Source: Vibrio bathopelagicus (GTDB lineage: Bacteria; Pseudomonadota; Gammaproteobacteria; Enterobacterales; Vibrionaceae). From it: DNA of 64,000 nucleotides. The stretch lies in contig NZ_CP062501.1 in assembly GCF_014879975.1 (NCBI RefSeq), positions 1,550,001 to 1,614,000 of the forward strand, given 5' to 3'. The notes under the pieces are model-generated. The model had not been told where the DNA came from, made no database searches, and worked only from the letters and a program-made list of their open reading frames with translations. This document shows, in pieces, positions 1 through 8,697 of the stretch. Position numbers and translations under genes: made by a program. The stretch's first letter is position 1. The number at the start of each line of letters is the position of its first letter.

Positions 1-842
1 TTGGTTTCTGGCATCAAAATAGCGAACTCTTCACCCCCGATTCGAGCCACAATGTCGGTATCTCGGCTGTTGTTTCTCAGTAATTCAGCCACCTCTTTAA
101 GGGCAATATCACCTTGGTCATGGCCATGGTTATCATTGATTGCTTTGAAATGGTCCAAATCGATCAAGGCCAAACAAGAATGCGTGTAACCGTAGCGCTC
201 GGCTAGGTTTGAGTAATGACTTAAATCTTTATCAAAACGGCGGCGGTTCCAACAACCAGTGAGAGAATCCGTTTCAACCAGTATTCTTAATCGTCGTTCT
301 AACACCTTGCGTCGACTAATATCGGTAAAGGTCACAACGTACTTTTCGTTATTTGGCAGTATTTCAGCTAACTTTTCGACAACCACATTCACAGTAAAGT
401 GTTCGCCAAGTCGACTGACACCACTCAGTTCCCCCTTCCATCTGTGGTTTTGCTTAAGTGAGGCGCGAATGGTTGATACCAAGCCGTTGTTGTTCATGAA
501 ACAAAGGTCAGAAATTGGGCGAGATTCGACTTGCTCAAAGGCATAGCCTGAAACTCGAGAAAACTGCTGATTGACTTGTATGACTCTCAATTGGCTATCG
601 AGAATGATAAAACCGGCGACGCCATCAATGATCGCCTCAGACAAGCTGTTCTTGCTTTGAGTCATTTCATGGCGATAAAGACGTCCGGTAAGGAGAGTGC
701 TGATCAAGAACAGCGTACATACAGAAAAAACCATGGCCGCCGTAGAAGCAATGCTCAACAACCACAAGCTAACGGCCATATTCAGGACAAGTGCAGATAC
801 CACGTATAGCGGCACTTTTCGGTCAAAACTTAACTTGTTCAT
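1..842 (-). CDS. PAS-GGDEF diguanylate cyclase, C-terminus cut by window edge
   Basis: Reading the minus strand from an ATG at 842 gives an open frame to the window edge, so only the first ~280 residues are visible. Two hydrophobic segments fill roughly residues 10-60, a PAS-like domain follows (~70-180), and then a GGDEF domain with the family's ETDSLTGCWNRRRF start and an intact GGEEF signature at residues 269-273. GGEEF proteins of this kind make cyclic-di-GMP from two GTP at the inner membrane. The PAS domain presumably senses a small ligand, which is inference. The C-terminal end of the GGDEF domain, and any domain after it, lies outside the window. Confidence 0.9.
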   Translation of the reverse strand, partial: MNKLSFDRKVPLYVVSALVLNMAVSLWLLSIASTAAMVFSVCTLFLISTLLTGRLYRHEMTQSKNSLSEAIIDGVAGFIILDSQLRVIQVNQQFSRVSGYAFEQVESRPISDLCFMNNNGLVSTIRASLKQNHRWKGELSGVSRLGEHFTVNVVVEKLAEILPNNEKYVVTFTDISRRKVLERRLRILVETDSLTGCWNRRRFDKDLSHYSNLAERYGYTHSCLALIDLDHFKAINDNHGHDQGDIALKEVAELLRNNSRDTDIVARIGGEEFAILMPET

Positions 843-960
843 AGTTTGCTCAGGTGATGGGCGGATCGCTATGATGGCTAAGTTTTAACGATGATATTTA
901 CCATTTTACGACACATATAAATTCAAATTGTATGCGTACTTTTGAGAGCAACAACTTATG

Positions 961-1965
961 CTAGTTATTGAGTAAGAAGAGCAAACTACCACCACTGAGT
1001 GAACTACCGTAATTGAAGTTAATCCCGACACCGAAGTTATCAAAGAAGTAAGAGTCGTAAGGCACATCAAACACCAAGCCTGCACCAAATTCATAGTAAT
1101 AGTGTGTATCTAGAGGATCAGTCAAATCACCTGCCACATCGATTCTTCTAACATTATAGTGAATCTGAGGGTTCTTTAACGACCAAGCATCAAATGCAAC
1201 ATTTTGTCTAAATTCCAGCTCATTGATAAATCGCAATCCTTCTGGATTACCGATGTCGCCATCATTCGCTTCGCCCCAACCTGTTCCATAGAAATAACGG
1301 ACTCGTGAGGAGACATTCCAACTACCCCACTCTTGTTTCTGTAAATATCTGAGTTTGACCGAAGGTTCGCCAACTAATGCCCATGCGGAAGTATTCAGCG
1401 CGTAACCGTCGAGCTGAGATTGAAAAGCTTGAGAGTAGCTGTTTTTGTATTCGTATTTGTTGCGGTAATAGAGCAAGTGAGTGCCTAAACCGTAAGCGAT
1501 AGACCAATGTGGGTTTAAATGGTTTTGAACCCCGAAAAAGCCATACAAACCCAATACCGAGTCCTCATTTGGGTTAACACGACGGTCAGTTGTTACGTCT
1601 GATGAAATCTCTATATCTTGTTCAGAAAGCGCATAAGATCCTCGCACAGACCAAATCAGGTCAAGGTCAGGATCGTCGGTTTTGATCACTGAAGAATAAG
1701 GAATGGAACCAACACTCACTTGGCTTCGAGTGTCGATGGTTTTATCAGAGCCAAAACCACTGTCGTTTAAGTTGATAAATGAGTTAGGGTCGAAATCAAC
1801 AAAACCTATTGAGACGGCATCGCTGTCTGTAAGCGCAATGGAAACAGCAAATATCTTCTCCAAGCGATGCTGAATCGCTTCATTAGAAGCATAGGCTGAG
1901 GAAGAAATCAGGCTTGTTAAAAGTAAAGCAATAGAAGGGGGATATGGTGATTGGGGTGAAAGCAT
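961..1965 (-). CDS. Outer-membrane beta-barrel protein, solitary autotransporter-barrel type
   Basis: A protein of about 334 residues with an N-terminal signal peptide (hydrophobic run ending SSAYAS) and alternating aromatic strands typical of a beta-barrel (YYYEFGAGLVFD, NFGVGINFNYG). It resembles the stand-alone autotransporter-barrel domain proteins (Omp_AT) of vibrios, which lack a passenger; the family call is from memory. An upstream in-frame TTG at 1983 exists, but the ATG at 1965 has GGAG eight bases ahead and begins just before the signal peptide, so I prefer it. It is a single gene transcribed toward the GGDEF gene with no operon partner. Function unknown; probably an outer-membrane pore or structural protein. 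Confidence 0.7.
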   Translation of the reverse strand: MLSPQSPYPPSIALLLTSLISSSAYASNEAIQHRLEKIFAVSIALTDSDAVSIGFVDFDPNSFINLNDSGFGSDKTIDTRSQVSVGSIPYSSVIKTDDPDLDLIWSVRGSYALSEQDIEISSDVTTDRRVNPNEDSVLGLYGFFGVQNHLNPHWSIAYGLGTHLLYYRNKYEYKNSYSQAFQSQLDGYALNTSAWALVGEPSVKLRYLQKQEWGSWNVSSRVRYFYGTGWGEANDGDIGNPEGLRFINELEFRQNVAFDAWSLKNPQIHYNVRRIDVAGDLTDPLDTHYYYEFGAGLVFDVPYDSYFFDNFGVGINFNYGSSLSGGSLLFLLNN

Positions 1966-1983
1966 TAAGTTGACTCCATTCAA

Positions 1984-2320
1984 ACTTATGCTTCAAGTGT
2001 AATTGGTAATTTCACTATTTCAATCAGATAGTTAATAGTGTAGTTGATACCGCTCTCAGTTCCGATTGCAAGAGCGTCGCCAAATCTATGGCTCCCCAAA
2101 GTTCTTCCACGTCTTGGATTCTAAAGTGAATAATCATATGTACCTCTGCCTAAGTCGAGAACTCATTCGAGAACTCATATTGAATCAATCTTGATTGGGA
2201 TACTTACCATAATACGCCACTCGCACTTTAAGAGCTGTTTCGCATCCTGAACAATAAGCATTTGAATATCCTATGTTTATCTCCTAAGTTTTTGGTAACC
2301 CTTTACTCAGGAAGAAGTAG
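1984..2320. other. Intergenic stretch with a possible 37-residue ORF and a short direct repeat
   Basis: No established gene. It holds a minus-strand mini-ORF with a good ribosome site (2024-2137, separate entry), a tandem copy of CGAGAACTCAT at about 2155-2177, and the upstream region of the gene starting at 2321. Confidence 0.5.
2024..2137 (-). CDS. Possible small protein, 37 residues
   Basis: The frame starts ATG ATT ATT CAC and ends TGA at 2024-2026, giving a peptide that begins MIIHFRIQDVEELW. AGAGGT lies five bases before the ATG, a convincing spacing, which is why I list it. The peptide has no signal sequence or membrane segment, and I recognise no family. It could instead be a remnant of a longer gene. 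It is not co-directional with a close downstream partner. Evidence is limited to the start region and plausible composition. Confidence 0.25.
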   Translation of the reverse strand: MIIHFRIQDVEELWGAIDLATLLQSELRAVSTTLLTI

Positions 2321-2788
2321 ATGAGCAATATAGAAAAAGTATATGGATTTAATACGCCCCAGCGACTCTTTGTCGGCTACACACTCGCAGTCCTCGTTGA
2401 TTTAACCGTTCTCAATTTTTTTGATGAATACTGGGACTTCGTTAATATCGAGTCATTCACCATCTCATTTGCTGCCGCGATTTTGCTACAGCTGTTGCTC
2501 AAACTGTCTATTGGTTTAGAACATAAGCTGGCAGATTACTTCAAGTCGAAACCGGGTACTGCGCCTAAGATTTACAGAGGCTTGTCTAGCTACGTAATTC
2601 TGGTCGGTTCAAAGTTCGTGATGCTAGAAGCAATCAATATCTTGTTTGGTGACAAGGTAGACTTCACAGGCCCATGGAATGGTGTGGTGGCGTTCTTTGC
2701 CGTGGTGTTTACTATTCTGGTCGCAGAGATTATTGTTTCAAAGATCTACTTTGCTCTCGATGACACGCCCAAAGCAGAAAAAGCATAG
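2321..2788 (+). CDS. Small integral membrane protein of unknown function
   Basis: A 155-residue protein with about four membrane segments: roughly residues 18-36, 45-65, 90-110 and 120-145. The start ATG has AGGAAGAAG upstream. There is no signal peptide, and the C-terminus is short and charged (DDTPKAEKA). I recognise no catalytic motif or named family; proteins like this occur as conserved hypotheticals in vibrios. It stands alone, followed by a bidirectional terminator shared with the convergent porin gene. Confidence 0.75.
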   Translation: MSNIEKVYGFNTPQRLFVGYTLAVLVDLTVLNFFDEYWDFVNIESFTISFAAAILLQLLLKLSIGLEHKLADYFKSKPGTAPKIYRGLSSYVILVGSKFVMLEAINILFGDKVDFTGPWNGVVAFFAVVFTILVAEIIVSKIYFALDDTPKAEKA

Positions 2789-2812
2789 CCGCTTTTCATC
2801 CACACCTAAGAC

Positions 2813-2843
2813 AAAAAAAGTGAGCCAAATAGGCTCACTTTTT
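2813..2843. terminator. Bidirectional terminator between membrane-protein gene and oprB-like gene
   Basis: Inverted repeat AAAAAGTGAGCC / GGCTCACTTTTT around a 5-base loop, with A and T tracts on the two sides, so it can stop transcripts from both convergent genes. Confidence 0.85.
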
Positions 2844-2884
2844 ATATCTATTTTTTGCATTTCAGCGATTAACAAGCAGATAAG

Positions 2885-4126
2885 TTAGATAAAGACTCTC
2901 GCTCTAATACCGAATACCCAAGCGCTACTTTCATTTGAAAACGCAGGATCTTTTATGTACTGGATGTCGGGTGTAACTTGGAAGTAATCACCAAACTGCA
3001 TGTTGTAGTAGATCTCAGCTGTCCATTGTTCTGTACTGCCACTTATCGCTTTAGCATCTGCTTCAAAAGAATCACCATTCACTTCTGCCCAGTTCAGCGC
3101 CACACCTAAGTTGTTGGTTGGTTTTCCTAATCCGAAAAAGCCCATACCAACCGAAATAGATTTATCGTAAAGGGCAACATCCCCTTCTGAGAAACCACCG
3201 CGAACAAACGGCATCACTTGTGGAGTCATGAACTGACTCCATGAGAAATTAACACCCGAGCCACCTTCCTTCGCAAGGCTATTACTATGGCGAGTATCGT
3301 CACCAAAGTCCCAGAAAGTCACGTGGAAGTTATCGGTATAGATCTGCTCTTGCGAAGCAGTCCAGCCTAACTCCAATGTTGTAAAGTAAGACGCATCGCT
3401 ACCAAAAGCGGTATCAAAGCCATCAAAAATATCATCTGACTGACCATTTGCATCGGCGATACCACCGACTACATAAAAATTCTCGCCCAGCATATGACCG
3501 GCAGAAAGGGCCAATACACCATCATCTGGTAAGCCCATCGCACCAGAGCCTGTCGAGAATGCCAAGTTAGTAAAACCAGACCATGGGCTTGCTAAAGCGT
3601 AAACATCAGCATAGTTAGTAACGTCTTGCCAGCCGACAATAATGGTGCCTTTACCATCATTGATTTTTTGCTTCCAATTTAAGTCCGTAACACGAAACCC
3701 TTGGTCACTGTATGCTGGACCGATTGCACCGACATATCCAAGTGGTCCGAATGAATAGTCTTTTGGCGAAGTATTACCATAAGCATGCCTATGTTCCACC
3801 TTCCATACCAAGCTACCTGAGTTCTGAGTGTCGTTTCCTAATAGGTGCCATGAACCGTATAGTCGTGCCACGCCCGATGATGCATCAACGCTATCACCAC
3901 CAACGCCGTCCCCAGAAGTAAGGCCTAAGGCAAAGTAATCCGCACCAAAGGTAAAACCATCCTCAGCTAATGACTCTCGCCAAGATTTCTTCTGTGCTTT
4001 CTGTTCTGCAATTGTGTTCTCAACAGAGTCTGGGCCGTCAAAGTTTGCGCTATAAACGACTGGGCTAACCGAGCTCACCGCCACGATCACCGCCATGCTT
4101 AATTTAGAAAATCTTGAGTTCATCAT
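2885..4126 (-). CDS. OprB-family carbohydrate-selective porin
   Basis: A 413-residue protein with a Sec signal peptide (about 1-26, ending VVYSA) followed by barrel strands. It carries the OprB-type helical N-terminus (SVENTIAEQKAQKKSW) and the motifs GFTFGADYF, GWQDVTNYADVYALASPW and FTNLAFSTGSG, with length in the family range. OprB porins are outer-membrane channels for sugars or other small polar molecules in gamma-proteobacteria; the substrate here is unknown. An AraC regulator follows upstream on the same strand, and the promoter region between them contains a long inverted repeat (4189-4231), so AraC-type control of the porin is plausible. Confidence 0.85.
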   Translation of the reverse strand: MMNSRFSKLSMAVIVAVSSVSPVVYSANFDGPDSVENTIAEQKAQKKSWRESLAEDGFTFGADYFALGLTSGDGVGGDSVDASSGVARLYGSWHLLGNDTQNSGSLVWKVEHRHAYGNTSPKDYSFGPLGYVGAIGPAYSDQGFRVTDLNWKQKINDGKGTIIVGWQDVTNYADVYALASPWSGFTNLAFSTGSGAMGLPDDGVLALSAGHMLGENFYVVGGIADANGQSDDIFDGFDTAFGSDASYFTTLELGWTASQEQIYTDNFHVTFWDFGDDTRHSNSLAKEGGSGVNFSWSQFMTPQVMPFVRGGFSEGDVALYDKSISVGMGFFGLGKPTNNLGVALNWAEVNGDSFEADAKAISGSTEQWTAEIYYNMQFGDYFQVTPDIQYIKDPAFSNESSAWVFGIRARVFI

Positions 4127-4188
4127 GTCACCACTGCAATTTAAGTTAGTTTTATTTTATTCATTACTCAGATGAAAAATTATCATTT

Positions 4189-4231
4189 GATGACACTGAA
4201 CAATTAAAGGTTGATATTGTTCAAAGTCATC
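4189..4231. promoter_or_regulatory. Interrupted inverted repeat upstream of the porin gene
   Basis: Left arm GATGAC-AC-TGAACAAT (4189-4204) is mirrored by ATTGTTCA-AA-GTCATC (4216-4231) around an 11-base centre; 14 of 16 arm positions pair. It sits 63 bp upstream of the porin start and has no T tract on either strand, so an operator is more likely than a terminator. The regulator encoded next door is the obvious candidate binder (inference). Confidence 0.45.
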
Positions 4232-4351
4232 TCACTAATATTCAATAACTTAGTAGGCATACTGCCAGTCTTCAAGGTTGATAAATGGCCATTTGCTGAC
4301 AATGATGAATTCTGTGTGCTGGCTTTCAGTTTAAATGCGCTTATTGATGCA

Positions 4352-5356
4352 TCAAGGTTCGATATTCTCTTTTCGGTACTGTCTTGGCGTCATGTTCATT
4401 TGACGCTTAAACGCTCGAGTGAAGTGAGATGAATCGGAGTAGCCCATCTTTGCTCCTACTTGCGTAATCGACAAGTCTGGCTGCTTAAGTAACTCCAACA
4501 CTTGCTCCAACACCATCTCTTCTATCAAAGCTTTGTAAACTACTCCTTCGTTTTCCAATCGGCGCTGAATCGTTCTGACATGGATATTCAAAATCTCAGA
4601 AGCCAAGCTAATTGGGAGTTTTCCCATCGTCAAATAGGGTTTGATAACGAGTTTGAAAGCACTCAAAAATGAACTAGGCAAAGGCGTGGCTGGTACAGAC
4701 TCTTGAGCAGCTTTCGGTAAAACAATCGGCTCAAGCATTATCTCTTCTGGAACTTCAAAGGCGGTGACGGGTCTGTGCGTATAAAATTGAGCCCCCCCCA
4801 TTTGCGGCAAAGATTGGAAGCATTCAAGGTCATCACTCTGAATACCGACCTCCGATGGCTGCCAGCGCCCTTGTGTTAATACTGAAAGCAACTCGTTGAT
4901 AAAAATAACCGAGAACAGCTCTGCAAACTTAAACCAAGGATCATTAGTAAAAGGTTTTTCGCGAACAAACCACCACTTGCCACCGGATTGCTTAGTATAG
5001 ACATTCGCGCCATTGGATATGAGCTTCAACTGCTCACCCAATTGGTCTAGCGCGCTTTTCAATGAAGCCTGTTGACTTAGCTTAGTCACAAACCTTGGTA
5101 CATAGGTTTGCTTGCAAAAGCTCCACATAAACAGAGAGAACTCTTCTCGTGACGCCGACTCACCCATAATTTTGACCACGTTTTTAATAGTGGTCTCAGG
5201 GAGGTACTCGTAATGGTCGCTACTGGTGAGAATATCATTGGGAATTTTGGCACTGCGTAACAAGGTGTAGATTTCACCGTCGATATGTTTGAACAGTTCC
5301 GCAAACAGCTCGACTTCTTTCTTATCTACAACCGTCATTTGAAGGGTATTGGACAT
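4352..5356 (-). CDS. AraC-family transcriptional regulator
   Basis: A 334-residue protein with a long N-terminal ligand-sensing half of the arabinose_bd type (about residues 20-210) and a C-terminal double helix-turn-helix (about 235-330). Recognisable motifs are SEILNIHVRTIQRRLENEGV and the classic MGYSDSSHFTRAFKR followed by MTPRQYR. Start ATG has AGAGGAAAGG directly upstream. It is transcribed toward the OprB-like porin gene, 225 bp away, and is the likely regulator of that porin; this is inferred from position. Effector unknown. Confidence 0.88.
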   Translation of the reverse strand: MSNTLQMTVVDKKEVELFAELFKHIDGEIYTLLRSAKIPNDILTSSDHYEYLPETTIKNVVKIMGESASREEFSLFMWSFCKQTYVPRFVTKLSQQASLKSALDQLGEQLKLISNGANVYTKQSGGKWWFVREKPFTNDPWFKFAELFSVIFINELLSVLTQGRWQPSEVGIQSDDLECFQSLPQMGGAQFYTHRPVTAFEVPEEIMLEPIVLPKAAQESVPATPLPSSFLSAFKLVIKPYLTMGKLPISLASEILNIHVRTIQRRLENEGVVYKALIEEMVLEQVLELLKQPDLSITQVGAKMGYSDSSHFTRAFKRQMNMTPRQYRKENIEP

Positions 5357-5517
5357 CCTTTCCTCTTAATCTGTTCTTTCACGAACTCAAATTATCACCT
5401 TATTTAAGATAGCAGAATAAATGACGAGTGACCTAGGCTTACTAACCGAACATCTCCGTCAAAATAACGAATAAACAATCGGTTAGTAGCCAAACTAGCG
5501 TTTACTGACTTGGCAGA

Positions 5518-5946
5518 TTACTGAACTGCTAGATCCGATCTGCGTACCCAGAATGCACGCACATGGTCGTAAATCAGGTTGAATACAAACGCGTAAATGG
5601 TAATAAAAATGGTCACACCGATATCCATCAAAAATGCCTGCCAAATACCCACGTTAAGCAAGAAAGCCATCACTGGGATAGTCGCTATCAGCAAACCAGC
5701 CTCGAACAGCACCACATGAAAAATACGCAATTTCAGCGAACGCTTGGATTTTTCACCCGTGAAGTAGCGATCAAAAATGCGATTAAAACAGTAGTTCCAA
5801 ATCATCGCGATAGTCGCAACAACTATCATGGTTTCTGATAAGGCATTCACATCGTGATCAGTAAATATCGCTAAGCCTATAATTGAAAGCGTTACAGCCA
5901 AAACTTCAAACAACACTGAGTGAAACACTCTCTCTAACGTACTCAT
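5518..5946 (-). CDS. PACE-family proton-coupled efflux transporter (AceI-like)
   Basis: A 142-residue membrane protein made of two bacterial-transmembrane-pair repeats, four helices in all. The first repeat begins RVFHSVLFEV with the membrane-embedded glutamate at residue 14 that AceI uses for proton coupling. WNYCFNRIFD follows at the end of helix two, and RIFHVVLFEAG opens the second repeat. PACE pumps export chlorhexidine, acriflavine and short-chain diamines across the inner membrane. GAGGAATGT precedes the ATG. It is divergently transcribed from a LysR regulator, the usual aceI/aceR-type arrangement. Confidence 0.88.
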   Translation of the reverse strand: MSTLERVFHSVLFEVLAVTLSIIGLAIFTDHDVNALSETMIVVATIAMIWNYCFNRIFDRYFTGEKSKRSLKLRIFHVVLFEAGLLIATIPVMAFLLNVGIWQAFLMDIGVTIFITIYAFVFNLIYDHVRAFWVRRSDLAVQ

Positions 5947-6025
5947 ACATTCCTCTAAATAATCTAGTATGTGTTGGATTAGCTAGGATTATGTCATCGG
6001 AAATAATAAGAGAAAGTTAACAACC

Positions 6026-6040
6026 ATCACGAATAGTGAT
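6026..6040. promoter_or_regulatory. Candidate LysR operator between PACE pump and regulator
   Basis: ATCAC-GAATA-GTGAT is a 5-bp inverted repeat with the T-N11-A form typical of LysR-type binding sites. It lies 45 bp upstream of the regulator start in the divergent promoter region. Confidence 0.45.
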
Positions 6041-6084
6041 AGCCTGAGACTTATCACCCCATTTGGTATTGAGCGAGAGATAGT

Positions 6085-6987
6085 ATGTACAGTTTTGAGC
6101 AACTAAAAGTCTTCGTCACTGTGTGTGAAAGTGGATCTTTTTCAGCAGCAGCACGCAAGCTGAAACGCGCTCAATCCGGGGTCAGTCAGTCGATCGCAAA
6201 TCTAGAAATAGCCATCGACCAAGAGCTGTTTAACCGAGAGAAAAACATCCCCGTTTTGACCAACACAGGCAAAGCGTTATTACCGGTGGCGAAGTCGATT
6301 CTCAACCAACAAAAGTACTTCGATCAAAAAGTAGAATCACTGACTCAAGAAGATGAACACGAACTGATCATTGCTGTTGATGAGAGCATCATAGATAGGA
6401 ATTTCATTAAAATAATCAGTTCACTGGCCGATCAATTCCCAATCACGCACTTCGATATTATTACGACCTCAACCTTCGATGTGGAAGATCTAGTGAGACG
6501 TGGAAAAGCACAAATAGGCATCATCTATGCAGATGGTGAGCTTAAGGTAGATATGGACTTTTTCTTGCTTGGCCAAGCGCGCTTTCTTACTGTCAGTTCC
6601 GCCACTCACGAGCTCAGCCAAATGCCGGTCGTGCAAGATTCAGACTTAAAACGTTACCGCCAATGCGTGCATCGCAGCTCCAAGCAACGAGAACTGTGGT
6701 TCACCTACGGTATTAGCTCGATGCTCTGGTATGCCAACAACCACAAAACCATCATCGAATTAGTGGAACAAAACGTTGGTTGGGCGAACGTGCCAGAAAT
6801 GATGGTGATGGAAGGTATTCAAAAAGGTGACTTGGTAGCTCTGCCCGTGGCGCACGAGCATGGTGGTTGGATTACCCCTGTGGGTTGCTTGGTATCACGA
6901 AGCCACATTAATGGCCCAGTTCTCACCAGTTTAATTGAGAAACTCGAAGGGTATTCACTGCAATACAATCAATGGCAGGCAAACTAG
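6085..6987 (+). CDS. LysR-family regulator of the adjacent PACE pump
   Basis: A 300-residue protein with the winged helix-turn-helix at residues 1-60 (SFEQLKVFVTVCESGSFSAAA, then AQSGVSQSIANLEIAIDQELF) and a periplasmic-binding-like effector domain from about 90 to 295. The HTH retains the LysR pattern except for charged substitutions at turn positions. The gene is divergent from the PACE efflux gene with 138 bp between starts, and a T-N11-A palindrome lies in that gap. By analogy with AceR it probably activates the pump in response to a pump substrate; this is inferred from gene order. Confidence 0.88.
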   Translation: MYSFEQLKVFVTVCESGSFSAAARKLKRAQSGVSQSIANLEIAIDQELFNREKNIPVLTNTGKALLPVAKSILNQQKYFDQKVESLTQEDEHELIIAVDESIIDRNFIKIISSLADQFPITHFDIITTSTFDVEDLVRRGKAQIGIIYADGELKVDMDFFLLGQARFLTVSSATHELSQMPVVQDSDLKRYRQCVHRSSKQRELWFTYGISSMLWYANNHKTIIELVEQNVGWANVPEMMVMEGIQKGDLVALPVAHEHGGWITPVGCLVSRSHINGPVLTSLIEKLEGYSLQYNQWQAN

Positions 6988-7340
6988 CTTAACTCCACAT
7001 TGCAATTCAATATCGGTAGTGCGTTTCGCCGTACTACCGCATTTCGATGCGCTTCACCGATAAATATCTTTGTCGTCTGGACAAAACACCCTAGTTGATG
7101 TCGCAAAGTGACATAACTAAACTGCGATCTGAAAGGGGTTGTCGTGCCTATACATGGTTAACGAATCAATCCAAATAGCTCTTTAACACCACTGACCAAC
7201 TTCAAATCTCCCGCATTGGCATTGCTATCGTCGCCTATGACAGCTTCAAATAGATCACTTTTTGAATTTAATTCGCCCCAGTTTATGAGTGCTCTTCGAG
7301 TGCTTTTTTATATCTAAATGAACCTTTTGGAAAATTTGTC
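6988..7340. other. Intergenic region with one imperfect hairpin
   Basis: No gene seen. A hairpin with arms CGGTAGT (7014-7020) and ACTACCG (7033-7039) follows the regulator gene; it has no T tract, so it is a weak terminator candidate at best. Confidence 0.4.
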
Positions 7341-7718
7341 GTGAACGTTTTAAGAAATATTTGCCCTGAAAAAATGGGTAAAGAGCGTAACAAACGAGAG
7401 TATGACTTACGCGTACTTAATTGTGTCAGTGAAAGCGAATATGAATCGCGTATGGCGGTTTGGAATAGCCTAGCTTTGGCAGCTACTCCGCCTGTTTCGG
7501 AAACAAAAGGCTTCATCGATGAGGCTTTCAACAAACTTCAGCAAGACCTAAAAGAAGCCAGTCGTGAGTTGTCGATTAACTACACTGATTTTATTGCAAC
7601 GGCTCATGAAGAGCTCAACTACATTAAGGTGTTTGTTGCTGATAAAACCGCACAATACGGTTGGTACGCTGCTATCGTTCTTATGATCATCGGCACCGTT
7701 GCTCTGTGTATTCAGTAA
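7341..7718 (+). CDS. Small tail-anchored-like protein of unknown function
   Basis: A 125-residue protein, soluble and mildly charged for the first ~100 residues, ending in one hydrophobic segment (WYAAIVLMIIGTVALCI) right at the C-terminus. It thus looks like a C-tail-anchored membrane protein. The helical middle (AFNKLQQDLKEASREL) could form a coiled coil. The frame opens with GTG at 7341; an internal ATG at 7374 (MGKERNKREYD) is an alternative start and neither has a strong ribosome site. I do not recognise a family. It is convergent with thiE and shares its terminator. Confidence 0.55.
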   Translation: MNVLRNICPEKMGKERNKREYDLRVLNCVSESEYESRMAVWNSLALAATPPVSETKGFIDEAFNKLQQDLKEASRELSINYTDFIATAHEELNYIKVFVADKTAQYGWYAAIVLMIIGTVALCIQ

Positions 7719-7773
7719 GATAGACAACATATTTAGCTGACTACTAAATTGAACGCTTTGATGCTCTCTAACT

Positions 7774-7805
7774 AGAAAACAAATGATTTGTTTCATTTGT
7801 TTTCT
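7774..7805. terminator. Bidirectional terminator downstream of thiE
   Basis: AGAAAACAAATGA / TCATTTGTTTTCT with a 6-base loop forms a 13-bp AT-rich stem between two convergent genes. Confidence 0.6.
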
Positions 7806-7818
7806 AACCTCTACAAAC

Positions 7819-8436
7819 TCACTCTCCCATCAGAGACAATAAAACCTGCGTCGCTTCTCTAGGATCTTCAGCGTGACATATTGCTGAGACTAGCGCTAAG
7901 CCGTGAATCCCCGTCAGAACCAACTTCGGAATGTTAGATTCGTTAATGCCACCAATACCGACGATCGGTAAATCCGTTGTTTCCAAAGCCAATTCTATCC
8001 CTTCGTAGCCCCAATGTTTTTTCAGATTTGTCTTGGTCGGTGTGGCAAACAGCGCACTAAGGCCGATGTAATCAATCGGCAAGCTATCGGCTTCTTGAAG
8101 CTGCTGCTCAGTCTCAATCGATAAGCCAAGAATCTTATCAGGGCCAATCAGCTTGCGTGCTAACTCTGCCGGCATATCCGATTGCCCTAAATGCAAACCA
8201 TCAGCGTCGACAGCCAATGCAACGTCCACTCTGTCATTGATGATCAGCGGTACACCCGAACCAGCCAAAATCGACTTTACGGCTTGTGCTCGTTCAATGA
8301 AGGCTCTTACGTCCCCATGTTTCTCTCTCACTTGGACCATAGTGACGCCACCAGCGACCGCTTGTTCAACCACGAACTTAAGCGTTTCTATATCTTGTTG
8401 GTCATCCGTTACTAAGTAGAGCTTATAAGGGTTCAT
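7819..8436 (-). CDS. thiE: Thiamin phosphate synthase ThiE
   Basis: A 205-residue TIM barrel that joins HMP pyrophosphate and thiazole phosphate to thiamin monophosphate in the cytoplasm. Family motifs are all present: MVQVREKH (~35), LIINDRVDVALAVDADGLHLGQSDM (~64-88), LGLSIET, IGLSALFATPTKTN and GIGGI. AAGGTACGAA precedes the ATG. Its partners thiM, tenA, the importer and thiD lie beyond a chemoreceptor gene on the opposite strand, so thiE cannot be simply co-transcribed with them unless antisense read-through occurs. No TPP aptamer is visible in the 261 bp upstream of thiE. Confidence 0.96.
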   Translation of the reverse strand: MNPYKLYLVTDDQQDIETLKFVVEQAVAGGVTMVQVREKHGDVRAFIERAQAVKSILAGSGVPLIINDRVDVALAVDADGLHLGQSDMPAELARKLIGPDKILGLSIETEQQLQEADSLPIDYIGLSALFATPTKTNLKKHWGYEGIELALETTDLPIVGIGGINESNIPKLVLTGIHGLALVSAICHAEDPREATQVLLSLMGE

Positions 8437-8697
8437 TTCGTACCTTTGGAGTCGATGTCTAAAATTGACGTTGTACTATTTTACCGACAAATCGCACCAT
8501 GTGTATGGAAGTTAGTACCTAATTACCCAAGTTAAACGTGTAAATTCAAATACGCAACTCGTTGAGAGAATGTCGAAAAACCCAAACTTTTTAACTAAAG
8601 CGTTACTTAATACACAAACTGTTCACTTAAGCATGCCCAGAATGCTGTTTTATGAAATACTTCGCTATGAAGGAATCAGGTAAATATAGGGATAGTT

